The notes: generated by a model not told the origin, from the sequence alone. Counted from the first letter of the stretch, positions 1-9,215 are shown. The stretch: DNA of 64,000 nt from Phenylobacterium sp. (GCF_030681155.1 NZ_JAUXXE010000021.1:1-64000); one strand, 5' to 3'. Program-made: numbers and translations.

Positions 1-528
1 GTTGGTGGTGTCGGAGATTCCGGCGCTCGGAGTGAGTGTCCCGGTCCAGGTTACGCCGCCATCGCTGCTGGCCACGTTCAAGAGCGTTCCGTTGGCGATG
101 TCCAGGTCGGCGCTGGTGAAGCCGCTCACCGCTTCGGAGAAGGTGATTGTCACCTCAGCTGTGTCGCCGACCTTCAACATTGCGTCGCTTATTGCGATGC
201 CTGTCGCGGTCGGGCGCAAGGTGTCGATCACGTAGTTGCCGGAGTCGATTATCCCGGAGCCGAGTTCAAGCGTCCCAATACTCCGGGCCGTCGCCATGTC
301 AAAGTCGATGTAGTTTAGGGAGCTCTGAAAATTCAAAGTGGGCGTGAAGGTCGCCGTGTAGACAAAATTGTCGGCTGTGGTCAGGTTGGCAAGGACGCCG
401 CCGGAGTTGGTGAAGCCGGTTAGGCTAACCCCCGTGACCTCCTCGGAGAAGGTGAGTGTCACTGTCGCGGTGTCGCCGATTTTCAGCGCGGTGTCGTTGA
501 TTTGGATCGTGGCGGTGGGGCCGGGCAT
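1..528 (-). CDS. Ig-like repeat surface protein, 3' end beyond window
   Basis: The minus-strand frame opens at an ATG at 528, with GGAG six bases upstream and an in-frame stop further up. It runs open off the left edge, so only the first 176 residues are seen. The product consists of repeated bacterial Ig-like modules: TVTLTFSEEVTGVSLTGF and later EVTITFSEAVSGFTSADLDI, each followed by a YTATFTP/WTGTLTP strand. This is the pattern of Big_12-type beta-sandwich domains in large, secreted adhesins. No signal peptide precedes the first domain, so export would have to rely on a C-terminal (type I) signal outside the window. The plus-strand frames here are shadows. The repeat family is clear. The adhesin role is inferred. 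Confidence 0.7.
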   Translation of the reverse strand, partial: MPGPTATIQINDTALKIGDTATVTLTFSEEVTGVSLTGFTNSGGVLANLTTADNFVYTATFTPTLNFQSSLNYIDFDMATARSIGTLELGSGIIDSGNYVIDTLRPTATGIAISDAMLKVGDTAEVTITFSEAVSGFTSADLDIANGTLLNVASSDGGVTWTGTLTPSAGISDTTN

Positions 529-635
529 CACACACTCCAGAAAACTAGGCGACAAGCCGCGCCTGACGCAGTGCTATGCCGGGAAGTGTGGACGAAGTAC
601 TATTGTGCGTTGCAGAACTGCGGACGAATTCGGCC

Positions 636-1802
636 TCAGGTTTTCCGCATCCAGAACGAAGCCCCATAGAGATTGAGGCCTTCCAGCGGTCCCTGGCGCA
701 GCATGGCGTCTGCGTGGTGTGACAGCTCCGGATCCTGGCCGACGAACCAGCAGGGGAAGAGGATCTCGAACGCGTCCCGCCCGAACAGCAGGGCGACGCC
801 CAGCAGGTATTGCTCGTTCCACATGCGCGGAACGTGGCCGCTGACATAGTCGTCGGGCAGGTAGATGTCATGGATGTGGACGATCACGCCGGGCTTCAGG
901 CGCGGCAGGATCTCCATGAAAAACACGGTCACGTCCGAGCCCTGGAACGACCGGTGCGATGAATCCAGGAACAGGATGTCGCCGGGGTTCAGGTCCTCGA
1001 ACATCTCGACATTGCAGCGCTCAAGCGGCTTTCGCAGCACCTGGTCGCAGATGACGTCGATCTCGTTGCGGGGCTGCGGGTCGATCGAGATCAGCTTGGT
1101 GCGCAGACCGTAGAGATCGACCGCCCGGCGCGCGAACTTGGTCGAAACCCCTGAGCCGATCTCGACGAAGCGGTCCGGGTTGGTCCCGCGCAGCATCTGG
1201 GTCAGCGCCATGCCGTCCAGCGGCGGGAACCAGGCGTTCAGCCAAAAGGGCGTTCTGGTCTCGTATGTGCCGCCGAGCGGGATCTTGGCGAAGTCCTCCT
1301 GGATCTGCCCCATATCGGACAGGAACGTCCGGTAGGCGTCGCGGCCTGATCCAATCAGTTCGTCCAGCTCGCGGTGCGGCGGTCGGCCCGCGCCGTAACG
1401 CACCACCGAGCGGTAGGGATAGTCGACGACCTTGAACTCGTGGACGGCGCGCTCGCTCGAAAAGCCGAGATCGACGGGGATGTGAGTTCCGGCCTGTGAG
1501 GCTGCGCGGGCGTAGGCTTGGGCGGCGCCTTCGGCGTCGCCATGGCGTTGGAGGGCGGTGGCCAGATCGCTCCAGGCCGCGGGCGGGGCCTCGTCCTGCT
1601 CGGTGGCGGCGCGCAGCAGGGTCAGGCCTTCAACGGCCCGCCCCATCTTGAAGAGCGTGACCCCGAGCAGGCGCGTCGCGGTCGGGTGACCTGGGGCTGT
1701 CGTGAGCGCGCGCCGGAACAGCAACTCGGCATGGTTCAACAGGTGCTCGCGCAAGCGCACCGCGCCGATCTGGATATCGCTTTCGGCGGCGGCTTCAGGC
1801 AT
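636..1802 (-). CDS. TPR-containing class I SAM methyltransferase-like protein
   Basis: 388 residues. The N-terminal ~110 residues read as tetratricopeptide-like helices (LLNHAELLFRRALTTAPGHP, then GRAVEGLTLLRAATEQD). The C-terminal half is a Rossmann methyltransferase: FVEIGSGVSTKFAR near residue 212 is the SAM-binding glycine motif, LISIDPQPR follows as the acidic-strand region, and ILFLDSSHR near 279 and HIHDIYLP near 310 match the Methyltransf_24 layout. The substrate is unknown. In this subfamily it is often a glycan or a small molecule. The gene starts 18 bp after the SLOG-protein gene on the same strand, so it may be the last gene of that run. The fold is fairly secure. The function is not. 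Confidence 0.75.
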   Translation of the reverse strand: MPEAAAESDIQIGAVRLREHLLNHAELLFRRALTTAPGHPTATRLLGVTLFKMGRAVEGLTLLRAATEQDEAPPAAWSDLATALQRHGDAEGAAQAYARAASQAGTHIPVDLGFSSERAVHEFKVVDYPYRSVVRYGAGRPPHRELDELIGSGRDAYRTFLSDMGQIQEDFAKIPLGGTYETRTPFWLNAWFPPLDGMALTQMLRGTNPDRFVEIGSGVSTKFARRAVDLYGLRTKLISIDPQPRNEIDVICDQVLRKPLERCNVEMFEDLNPGDILFLDSSHRSFQGSDVTVFFMEILPRLKPGVIVHIHDIYLPDDYVSGHVPRMWNEQYLLGVALLFGRDAFEILFPCWFVGQDPELSHHADAMLRQGPLEGLNLYGASFWMRKT

Positions 1803-1820
1803 CGAAGACGTGTCCTGGTC

Positions 1821-3689
1821 CTAGGCGGGAATCGCCAGTTTCCTATGTCGGTAGCTGACATGCCATTCGTCCAGGTCGTCCAGCATGGTCGCGGCGAAAT
1901 CCTCGGCCGCTCGCGCGGCCATGGGCAGGTCGATCGGCCTTGAGCGCAGGCGGTGGGCCAGGGCTTCCAGGCGTTCGGCGGTGGCCTCCGAGCGACCAGC
2001 AGCGGCGGCGAAGTCGCCCTGGCCGCGGATGCCGAACAGGGCCGCGCCGATGGTTGGCAGACCGGCCGACAGCACGGTCAGCATCTTGCTCCAGGAGGAA
2101 ATGATCTCGATGTGAAGCGTGTAGCCGATCAGGCTGAAGATCCCGACCAGCACCGCGCCGTAGAACAGCGCCGTCCCCACTCGGTGCAGACTGTGATCCA
2201 GGTGATGCATTCGCTCGGCGTTGGCGCGGTTGTAGGCGATCTGCGAGTCCAGCTCATGCAGCGCGACCTGTTCGGCCAAATCGGCGACCTGGGCGGTGCT
2301 GGCGAGGGCGGCTGGCGGGCCGAGCTGTCGCCACAGGGCTTGCGCGTACCAATCGCTCCACTTGGCTGCGCCAGCGGGGTTGAGGTTGAAGCCTGGCGTC
2401 GCCGCGCCCAGCAGCCGCAGACTGCGCAACGGGCGCAGCCGTTCGGCCAGATAGCGGTAGTCCAGCCAGCGACGGTGCCAGTTGGCGCGCGTGCCTTGGG
2501 CGGTGTTGCCGATCAGCGCCGCCAACACCGCCAGCTCCGACAGCAGCAGCCAGACCTTCGCGCCCGGCGCCAACAGACCGGTCAGGGCCAGCAAGACCGA
2601 CAGGGCGGCGGCGGAATAGTTGAACACCAGGCCTCCGCGATAGGTCTGGGAATAGTGGTTGGCCAGGGCGTCGCTCCAGCCGAAGGCGTCCTGCAACTGG
2701 TCCAGCCCGGCCTGGGCCTCGGGCGCCGAGGCCGCCTTGCTCGCACGGAAGGCGCGCCAATCGGCTTCGGCCGCCTCGGCATATGGCCTCACGCGCGGCT
2801 GGTATCGCGTTACGGCGCGCGTACCGGTGAGGATCAGCAGGAACGGGTACTCCGGTCGCACGCGCCACAGATGCTGGCGTTCGGCCAGATAGGTCGCCAG
2901 GCTGGCCTTTTGTTCTGGGGCGGGCGGCGGCGCCAGCAGCCTGGTGACGAGTTCGCGGAGCTGCGGACCGTCGCAGGGGCGTCGCGGCGCGCCATGTCGG
3001 TCGAGCAGGCAGGGCGAGAGATGATCAAAGCCGGCCCATAGGATGGAGGCGGCCGAAACCCCGTCGGCCGGCAACCAGATTACCGGCACGCCCCGACGGA
3101 TTGCGTAGTCCACGACCTCGGCTGTTCCCCCAGGCCCGCGCGCTTCGTCCCCGTCCCAGACCGCGATGATCAGGTCAGACTGCGCGGCGGTCACCTGTCC
3201 GGATAAGGCGTAGGCTTGATCGCCCTGTTCGCGCGTGGATGGCACCGACCATGAATGGCGGGTCTGGGCCAGCAGCCGGCGGAAATTGTCGGCGGTTTCG
3301 CCGGCGAAGTCGTGTGCGTACTCCTCGACCGCGAACGGCAGGACGGCGTCCAGGCTCCAACCCTGTTCCAACGCTACGGCGGCGCCGATCTGGTCGGCCC
3401 CCATCGCGAGGCCGGACAGCAGGGTGAGCTGCGGATCGGGGGTTTCAAAAACGTCGAGGTGGTCGGCCGCCACCGATCGCGCGTCATGAGCCAGTTCGCG
3501 CAGGATGATCTCGATGGACCGCTTCAACGGTTCCAGGGATTCCACAGTCAGCCGCCGGTGGCCGGTGACGCCCACCGTCAGTATAGGCCGGACGCGTGGA
3601 GGGTGCTGGCTGGCCAAGTCCCTGCTCATCCCCTTTGACTGCCGGCGACCAGCAGCGCGCATCCGTGGTCTCATGGCAAGGCCCGGCAT
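1821..3689 (-). CDS. SLOG-domain protein with SLATT-like transmembrane segments
   Basis: About 622 residues from the ATG at 3689, which has AAGGGG five bases upstream. A longer GTG start at 3713 would overlap the preceding gene. The N-terminal third is a SLOG (Rossmann-like nucleotide-binding) domain: TVGVTGHRRL near 38, LSGLAMGADQIGA near 105, and ADLIIAVWDGDEARGPGGT with a following PVIWLP strand. There are two hydrophobic hairpins, about 355-399 (ALSVLLALTGLLAPG and a second helix, then WLDYRYLAERLRPLRSL) and about 507-553 (GTALFYGAVLVGIFSLIGY, then LPTIGAALFGI). The first hairpin plus the RYLAERLR segment resembles SLATT two-TM effector domains. SLOG domains bind nucleotide signals in Thoeris and related systems. 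The gene lies 10 bp after a TIR gene on the same strand. The link to signalling is inferred. Confidence 0.72.
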   Translation of the reverse strand: MPGLAMRPRMRAAGRRQSKGMSRDLASQHPPRVRPILTVGVTGHRRLTVESLEPLKRSIEIILRELAHDARSVAADHLDVFETPDPQLTLLSGLAMGADQIGAAVALEQGWSLDAVLPFAVEEYAHDFAGETADNFRRLLAQTRHSWSVPSTREQGDQAYALSGQVTAAQSDLIIAVWDGDEARGPGGTAEVVDYAIRRGVPVIWLPADGVSAASILWAGFDHLSPCLLDRHGAPRRPCDGPQLRELVTRLLAPPPAPEQKASLATYLAERQHLWRVRPEYPFLLILTGTRAVTRYQPRVRPYAEAAEADWRAFRASKAASAPEAQAGLDQLQDAFGWSDALANHYSQTYRGGLVFNYSAAALSVLLALTGLLAPGAKVWLLLSELAVLAALIGNTAQGTRANWHRRWLDYRYLAERLRPLRSLRLLGAATPGFNLNPAGAAKWSDWYAQALWRQLGPPAALASTAQVADLAEQVALHELDSQIAYNRANAERMHHLDHSLHRVGTALFYGAVLVGIFSLIGYTLHIEIISSWSKMLTVLSAGLPTIGAALFGIRGQGDFAAAAGRSEATAERLEALAHRLRSRPIDLPMAARAAEDFAATMLDDLDEWHVSYRHRKLAIPA

Positions 3690-3699
3690 GATGTCCCCT

Positions 3700-5586
3700 T
3701 CAGATCTGCGCACAGACCGCCGTCATGGATTTGGTGTAGCTGGCTTGCGGCCCCATAGTCTGGGCCAGGATCTTCAGGCCCTCGGCGCAATCGGTCCGGG
3801 CCTCGTTGCGGCGTCCCGCTCGGGCCAGGATGGTCGCCCGGTTGACCAGCAGGTCGCCGTGATTGGGATGGATCCTGCCGTAGCTGACGTCGTAATTGTG
3901 CTTGGCGTCGTCGAGGATCCGCAGCGCCATTTCGGTACGACCGCGCTCGGACTCGACCAGGGCCAGATAGACCTCGGCGATCCCGATCAGATAGTGCGGC
4001 CCGGCGAAGGCCTTCTTGTAGATCGCCACCGCCTGTTCCAGCGACCGCTCGGCCTCTACCAGCCGCTTTTGAGCCTGATAGATCTGGCCCTGCATCGAAA
4101 GCGCGTCGGCGATGATCGGATTGTCGGGGTCGAGCACCTCGCGCTCGATCTTGAGGGCGTTGGCGATCCGCGTCTCGGCCAGCGGCAGGTCGCCAGCGAG
4201 GAATGCGTTCTGGGCCAGGGCGAACCAGGTCTGGCCGGTCTCCATGTGGTGGTCGCCCAACGTGCTTCGGTTGAGCTTGAGCGCCTCGCCCAGTGACGTC
4301 TCGGCCGCGGCGAACTGGCCGTCGTCCGACAGCAGGTTGCCGCGCGCCTGCAGCACCGTCGCCAGCCGGGCCGGATTGAGCCCGGGCGACGTGCGGTAGA
4401 CGGCCAGGGCGCGGTCGAAGGCGGCGATGCCCTTTGTTGTTTCTCCGGCGGCGGCGTGGATCATGCCCTCGGTGACGGCGGCTCTAACTCGCACGTCCGG
4501 CCGGTTGGCTGGGTCTGGTCCCAGCGTGGCCTGCGCCTTGGCGACCGTGGTCATCGCCCGGTCCAGTTGACCCAGCATCAGATAGGTCCCAGCCAGCGTC
4601 AGTTGAGCGTCGGCGCCGTCCGCCCCCGCCTTGGCGATCGCCGGCGCCGACCCCTCAATCGCCTGACGCGCCTCATTGGCCAGGCCCAGATTGTTGTAGG
4701 CCATCCCTAGGGTGGAGATCAGGCGGGCCAGGACCACGGGCTGGTCGGCCAACTCGGTGCGGGCGCGTTCGGCGCTTCGATCCAGGATCGAGAGCGCGGT
4801 GATCGTCCGCGGGTTCTGCGTCGAGGGTTCGGACAGCCGGAAGGTGTCGACCAGGTAGTCGGCTGTGGCGCGCGCGGTGGCGGCCTCGCGCTCGGCGACC
4901 TGGCGCTGCTGGTTGGCTTCGATCCGCCTGGCGTTGGCGTAGAAGGCCAGGCCTACGGCGAAGATCATCCCGACGACCGCAGCCGACGATATGATCGCCA
5001 TACGGCGGATGCGCCTGTGGGTTTCGCGCTGGACCAGCGCGTCGAGCTCGACCCCCAGGAGACCAGCGGCCAGCTTCAGCTTCGCCAGCCGCTTGCCGTC
5101 GCCTTCGGGCCTGATGTCGGCGGCGATCGGCTCGGCCGGTTCGTTGGATAGCTCTCCATCCGGGCCGATCCGGAAACGTAGGCTGGGCGGGAAGCACTCC
5201 TGATCGGCCGTCTCCGGAGACGCCGAGGCGAACGGCTCGCCGCTGGCGATCAAGGCGAAGATCCGGCCCTCGCCGTGCATCCGCTTGAAGGACAGGATCT
5301 CCTGATCGACCCATCGGGACGCCGCCGCGGCCGGAGAACAGATCACCACCAGGAACTGCGAGGCGGCCAGCGCCGCAGTAATCGCGCTTCCTAGGTCGTC
5401 AGAGGCCGGCAGTTCGTCGCGATCCCGAAAGAGCGGCAGCAGCCTAGCCGGCGTGATCCCAAGGGAGGTTTCAAGGCCCACGAGCTTGGAGGGGACGCGA
5501 TAGGTCTCCAGGGTGCGATGCAGCCAAACCACCACCGCCTTGTCGCGGTGGCTGTAGCTCAGGAATGCGCTGTATCGCGGCGCCAA
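3700..5586 (-). CDS. TIR domain protein with membrane segment and TPR repeats
   Basis: 628 residues, assuming the TTG at 5586. No strong ribosome site is visible, but the TIR fold begins at residue 5, so the start cannot be much later. Residues 5-120 are a TIR domain: AFLSYSHRDKAVVVWL, the LPLFRDRDELPAS loop, and SRWVDQEILSF. E96 in that last motif is in the position of the catalytic glutamate of NADase TIR domains. Residues about 197-217 are a single transmembrane helix (AAVVGMIFAVGLAFYANARR). The rest is TPR-like helices (NNLGLANEARQAIEGSAPA, TLGEALKLNRSTLGDHHMET). The likely topology is cytoplasmic TIR with extracytoplasmic TPR, or the reverse. It follows the PEP-CTERM gene by 16 bp and precedes the SLOG gene by 10 bp. 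A nucleotide-signal-producing role is inferred. Confidence 0.82.
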   Translation of the reverse strand: MAPRYSAFLSYSHRDKAVVVWLHRTLETYRVPSKLVGLETSLGITPARLLPLFRDRDELPASDDLGSAITAALAASQFLVVICSPAAAASRWVDQEILSFKRMHGEGRIFALIASGEPFASASPETADQECFPPSLRFRIGPDGELSNEPAEPIAADIRPEGDGKRLAKLKLAAGLLGVELDALVQRETHRRIRRMAIISSAAVVGMIFAVGLAFYANARRIEANQQRQVAEREAATARATADYLVDTFRLSEPSTQNPRTITALSILDRSAERARTELADQPVVLARLISTLGMAYNNLGLANEARQAIEGSAPAIAKAGADGADAQLTLAGTYLMLGQLDRAMTTVAKAQATLGPDPANRPDVRVRAAVTEGMIHAAAGETTKGIAAFDRALAVYRTSPGLNPARLATVLQARGNLLSDDGQFAAAETSLGEALKLNRSTLGDHHMETGQTWFALAQNAFLAGDLPLAETRIANALKIEREVLDPDNPIIADALSMQGQIYQAQKRLVEAERSLEQAVAIYKKAFAGPHYLIGIAEVYLALVESERGRTEMALRILDDAKHNYDVSYGRIHPNHGDLLVNRATILARAGRRNEARTDCAEGLKILAQTMGPQASYTKSMTAVCAQI

Positions 5587-5602
5587 GTGACGGGCGCGCC
5601 CG

Positions 5603-6715
5603 CTAGAGCGTCACTGGGTCGGCCCGTCGCCGCCTCGCCGCCGCTCCGATCAATCCGAAACCGACGATCATCATGGCCCAGATCGACGGCTCGGGAACCG
5701 CTGAAAGCGGCAGCAGCCGGAACGAGACCACCCCGTTCTTGAAGGTCGGAGACTCAAAGCGGAAGGGGTCGAACTCGATATCGTCGCTCGGGCCGGGACT
5801 GGCCGCTAAGGCTTGGCGCAGGTGAGGGCGTGAGGTGCCGCCGCGCCCTATCGGGTCGCCGAACGAGGAATAGGACAGTACGCACGTCCCGTTTTGAATC
5901 TCGAAGCATCCGCTGCGTGAGTAGGACTGTACGACCGTCTCGTAGGTGAGCGTCGAGGACTCTCCCGGCAGCAGCAAGGTGCCTGCCGGGAAACTCACAT
6001 CTATGTCGGTGGCGTCCCACACGAAGCTGAACTCGTTCAGGTCTCCAGGCGCCGACACCATCCGAAAGCCGGAGAGGGCGCCCGCCGCATCATCCAGGTC
6101 GCTGACCAGGATGTTGGCGTTGCTAACAGGATCGTAGATGAGGCCCAGGCTGCCTTGGAGCTCATAGAGCGTCTGCCCGTCGCCACTGATGCGGAAGAGG
6201 AACGAGGCGCCCGCGATGTCCTCCGCGGCGCCGGGCTTGAAGTCCAGGAAGTTGCGGCTGTCTACTGCGGTGGGCGCCAGCGCCGAGCAGGTGTTGAGAT
6301 TGTTCAGGCATTGGGCGTCGGTGAACAGCCCAAGCCCGGCCGGCGTGATGGTTGAGAGCAGGCTGGGCGTAACCGCCATCTGGCCGTCGTTGGTGAAACT
6401 GATGTCCACCAGGGTCCGCGATGTGACGTAACTGAAGGTCCCGCCGGCGGCGTTGCCATTCTGGAATTCAACGAAGTTAGGCTCGACACGAGAGGTGGCG
6501 GCGAAGCTGGCGCCTGACCCCCAGCTGCGGCCGCCAAGCGAGCCGTCGATCTGCGGCCCCAACACTTCATGGACGGTTTTCGAGCCGTCGGCGCCGGGCC
6601 TGAATTCCACTGTCGCGCTGGTGTGCGTGACCACGCCCGTAACCTGTGCTTGGACCGCTGTTGTGGCGAAGAAAGAGGCGCTGACGATCAGAAATACGGC
6701 TATTCGCACGGTCAT
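5603..6715 (-). CDS. PEPxxWA-CTERM sorting-domain protein
   Basis: 370 residues from the ATG at 6715, which has GAGG just upstream. The longer frame to 6778 adds 21 residues ahead of the signal peptide. MTVRIAVFLIVSASFFATTA then VQAQ is a Sec signal. The body is beta-rich and repetitive in Gly, Ser and Thr, with no enzymatic motif I recognise. The C-terminus carries AVPEPSIWAMMIVGFGLIG followed by AAARRRR. This is the exosortase (EpsH/Xrt) recognition signal: PEP motif, TM helix, basic tail. The protein should therefore be exported, processed and displayed or released with exopolysaccharide. No exosortase gene is in the window. It is upstream of the TIR gene on the same strand with 16 bp between. 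Confidence 0.85.
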   Translation of the reverse strand: MTVRIAVFLIVSASFFATTAVQAQVTGVVTHTSATVEFRPGADGSKTVHEVLGPQIDGSLGGRSWGSGASFAATSRVEPNFVEFQNGNAAGGTFSYVTSRTLVDISFTNDGQMAVTPSLLSTITPAGLGLFTDAQCLNNLNTCSALAPTAVDSRNFLDFKPGAAEDIAGASFLFRISGDGQTLYELQGSLGLIYDPVSNANILVSDLDDAAGALSGFRMVSAPGDLNEFSFVWDATDIDVSFPAGTLLLPGESSTLTYETVVQSYSRSGCFEIQNGTCVLSYSSFGDPIGRGGTSRPHLRQALAASPGPSDDIEFDPFRFESPTFKNGVVSFRLLPLSAVPEPSIWAMMIVGFGLIGAAARRRRADPVTL

Positions 6716-6950
6716 TTTCCTCAGTGTCGAGGTAAATATTTCCTTACCGTTACTGAATTGTTGTCCATGGTCAAGCATTCAGCCTGACGATGGATTCTAC
6801 CGGTCGAAGTTATCTCAGGGTTTTTATTGATGGTGAAACCAAGGGTTTCGCCTGATGAATCGCGCGATCGGGATTGAACCTGTTATCGATGTATTTGCCC
6901 GCCGCCCGGAGCATCGGCGCCGCCGATGTTTTGCATCGGAGTCGGAAAAA

Positions 6951-7730
6951 TCAGGCGCTTGTCTCAGTGTGCACTGAACTCGAAGGACTCGATAGGCGAT
7001 CGGGGATGTCGAAGATCAGCAAGCCAGGCTGTTCCAGGGGCAGCTGAGCCTCGACCTCGCCGGAGGGATTCAAGATGGCGGTCGGCCCCCACGAGATCTT
7101 CCCATCGCGAGCCCCGACGACGTCGGCGGATACCAACCAGAGGCCGGTCTCGCGACATCGTTCGCCACGGGCCGGATTGTGCCGATCCTTCCAGATCTCA
7201 GCCGTTTCACGCTGCATCATGTTGTTGGCTGGGCCGACAATCAGGGAGGCGCCTAGCGCGGCGACCTGCCGCGCGGCCTCCGGAAAGTTCATGTCGTAGC
7301 AAATATTGATGCCGAACCGCAGGCCGTCCGCCTCGAAGACCGAACTCTCCCGACCCGCATCGAATATCCGCTCGCCGCCCAGGAGGTGCGCTTTGCGATA
7401 CCGGCCGATCAGGGCGCGGCCCTTCACCACTATGGCGGTGTTGTAGAGCCGGCCGTTCTCCACCTCGATCATGCCCATGACGAGCATCGGCGCGGTCTTC
7501 GGAAACCGCTCCAGCACCTCGGCGAATGCAGGGGAGGCGAGGTCGAGGGCGTTGCGCCGGGCCGGAGCCTCTTGCGTCAGGTAGCCTTGGAGAAAGCCTT
7601 CGGGGAAGACCAGCAGCGAGGCCCCTTTCGCCTCGGCCTGAGCGGCGAAGTCGGCTGCGGCGGCGAGCGCCGCGCCGATGTCTTCGCGGTATTCGAGCGT
7701 CTGGGCGGCGGCGATCCGGACGGACTTCAT
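6951..7730 (-). CDS. Carbon-nitrogen hydrolase (nitrilase superfamily)
   Basis: 259 residues, a typical length. The Glu-Lys-Cys triad of the superfamily is visible: E44 in LLVFPEGFLQGY, K113 in RYRKAHLLGGE and C144 in INICYDMNFPEA. The conserved NGRLYNTAIV strand is also present. These enzymes hydrolyse nitriles or amides through a cysteine thioester. The N-terminus starts directly in the first strand, so it is cytoplasmic. Downstream sequence resembles family members annotated as omega-amidases or N-carbamoyl hydrolases, but I cannot assign the substrate. It follows the amidohydrolase gene by 55 bp on the same strand and may be co-transcribed with it. Confidence 0.85.
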   Translation of the reverse strand: MKSVRIAAAQTLEYREDIGAALAAAADFAAQAEAKGASLLVFPEGFLQGYLTQEAPARRNALDLASPAFAEVLERFPKTAPMLVMGMIEVENGRLYNTAIVVKGRALIGRYRKAHLLGGERIFDAGRESSVFEADGLRFGINICYDMNFPEAARQVAALGASLIVGPANNMMQRETAEIWKDRHNPARGERCRETGLWLVSADVVGARDGKISWGPTAILNPSGEVEAQLPLEQPGLLIFDIPDRLSSPSSSVHTETSA

Positions 7731-7785
7731 GACAGCTCGAAAGTGGAGAGCCGCCGGCGCGGTAGTCTGCGCCGGCGGGCTGGCT

Positions 7786-9108
7786 TTAGTTGGAGGCGAC
7801 GGTGGCCTTGCCGTCCTGCTTGTAGACCACGCCGCCCTTCATCACGAAATCGACGTGCTGCAGTTCGGTGATGTCGGCCAGCGGATCGCCATTGACGGCG
7901 ACGAGGTCGGCGAAGCGGCCGGGCTGAACCGAACCCACCTTGTCGGCGGCGCCCAGCAGATCGGACGCCGATTGGGTGGCCGAGAGGATCGCCTCCATCG
8001 CCGGCATGCCGGCGTTGACCATCAGGGCAAACTCCTTGCCGTTCTCGCCCAGCGCGGTGTCGGTGCCGAAGGCGATCTTGACCCCGGCGCGATAGGCTTC
8101 CCCGAAGTTGCGCAGAGTCTGCGGCACCACCACCATCGCCTTGGCCGCGGCCGACGGGTTCATCAGTTCAGGGTGCGTGCGGGCCAATTCGAGGGAGTTG
8201 GACGCCACCAGCAAGGTGGGGACGAGATAGGTCCCGTGCTGCTTGAACAGCTTGTAGCTCTCGGCGTCGGCGAACGAGCTGTGCTCGATGGAGTCCACGC
8301 CCAGCTTCACCGCCATGTCGATGGCGGTCTTGCCGTGAGCGTGGGCCGCGACCTTGAGGCCGAGGCTATGGGCTGTCTCGACGGCCGCCTTGACCTCTTC
8401 GGCGGTCATCAGTTCGTGGTTCGGATCATCGCCGATGCTGAGCACGCCGCCGCTGGGCATGATCTTGATCAGGTCGGCGCCGCGCTTTTGGTGGGCGCGC
8501 ACTTCCTTGCGGACTTCGTCGGGACCATCGACCACCGAGTGGCCCCAGCCCGGGTGGTCCAGATCAGGGTCCAGGCCGTTGGTGGGGTCGGAGTGACCGC
8601 CGGTCGGGCCAAGGGGCTCCATCGCCACCCACATGCGGGGACCGACGATCTGGCCGCCGTCGATGGCGCGCTTCAGCGCAACGTCCACGCCGCCGCCGCC
8701 GCCGACATCGCGGATCGAGGTGAAGCCCGCCAGCAGCAGATTGCGGGCGTTGACCGTGGACGACAGCGCCGAGTCCAGGCTGGTGCGGGTCAGCTTGCGG
8801 GCGATCGGGTCGCCCTTGGGCTTCTGCGATTGGATGTGGGTGTGGCTGTCGATGAAGCCCGGCATGACGGTGGCGAGCGATAGGTCGATCACCTCGGCGC
8901 CGGCCGGGGTGACGAAGCCGGGCTCCACGGCGACGATCTTGTCGTCGGTGATGCGGATGGAGACTTGGGTCCGCGGCTGCTTGCCGACCCCGTCGATGAG
9001 CCGGCCGGCATGGACAACGACGTCCTTGGCCTGGGCGGGTGCGGCGACAAGGGCTAGGGCGGCGACCGAGGCCATGGCCGCGGCGCGGAACGGCGAGCTG
9101 ATCTTCAA
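7786..9108 (-). CDS. Secreted metal-dependent amidohydrolase
   Basis: 440 residues, starting at TTG 9108. AGGAG nine bases upstream supports that codon over the in-frame ATG at 9075. A signal peptide ends at APAQA-KD. Metal-site motifs of the amidohydrolase superfamily follow: PGFIDSHTHIQ (HxH) near 89, AHAHGKTAID and VDSIEHSSFAD around 250-275, and the catalytic aspartate in FGTDTALGENG near 350. The PGRFADLVAVNGDPL ending is typical of imidazolonepropionase-like/Xaa-Pro dipeptidase-like periplasmic members that often accompany TonB receptors. It lies downstream of the TonB receptor gene, separated by a strong terminator, so it probably has its own promoter. The substrate is unknown. Confidence 0.88.
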   Translation of the reverse strand: MKISSPFRAAAMASVAALALVAAPAQAKDVVVHAGRLIDGVGKQPRTQVSIRITDDKIVAVEPGFVTPAGAEVIDLSLATVMPGFIDSHTHIQSQKPKGDPIARKLTRTSLDSALSSTVNARNLLLAGFTSIRDVGGGGGVDVALKRAIDGGQIVGPRMWVAMEPLGPTGGHSDPTNGLDPDLDHPGWGHSVVDGPDEVRKEVRAHQKRGADLIKIMPSGGVLSIGDDPNHELMTAEEVKAAVETAHSLGLKVAAHAHGKTAIDMAVKLGVDSIEHSSFADAESYKLFKQHGTYLVPTLLVASNSLELARTHPELMNPSAAAKAMVVVPQTLRNFGEAYRAGVKIAFGTDTALGENGKEFALMVNAGMPAMEAILSATQSASDLLGAADKVGSVQPGRFADLVAVNGDPLADITELQHVDFVMKGGVVYKQDGKATVASN

Positions 9109-9215
9109 GGGACGAGACTCCTACTGGGTAATGCCGGCGCCAGGGGCGAGCCGGGGCGCTTCCCCACCGGCGTGGGGAGGGGGAACAGTCGAGGAATGTT
9201 GAAAACTAAAAGGGG

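Noticed and set aside
1821..5586. Canonical Thoeris assignment
   Set aside because: No SIR2 domain is present. Both proteins are membrane-anchored and TPR-containing, so only a Thoeris-like logic is claimed.
7678..8883. 401-codon plus-strand frame over the amidohydrolase gene
   Set aside because: Shadow frame without motifs. The opposite strand has complete metal-binding motifs.
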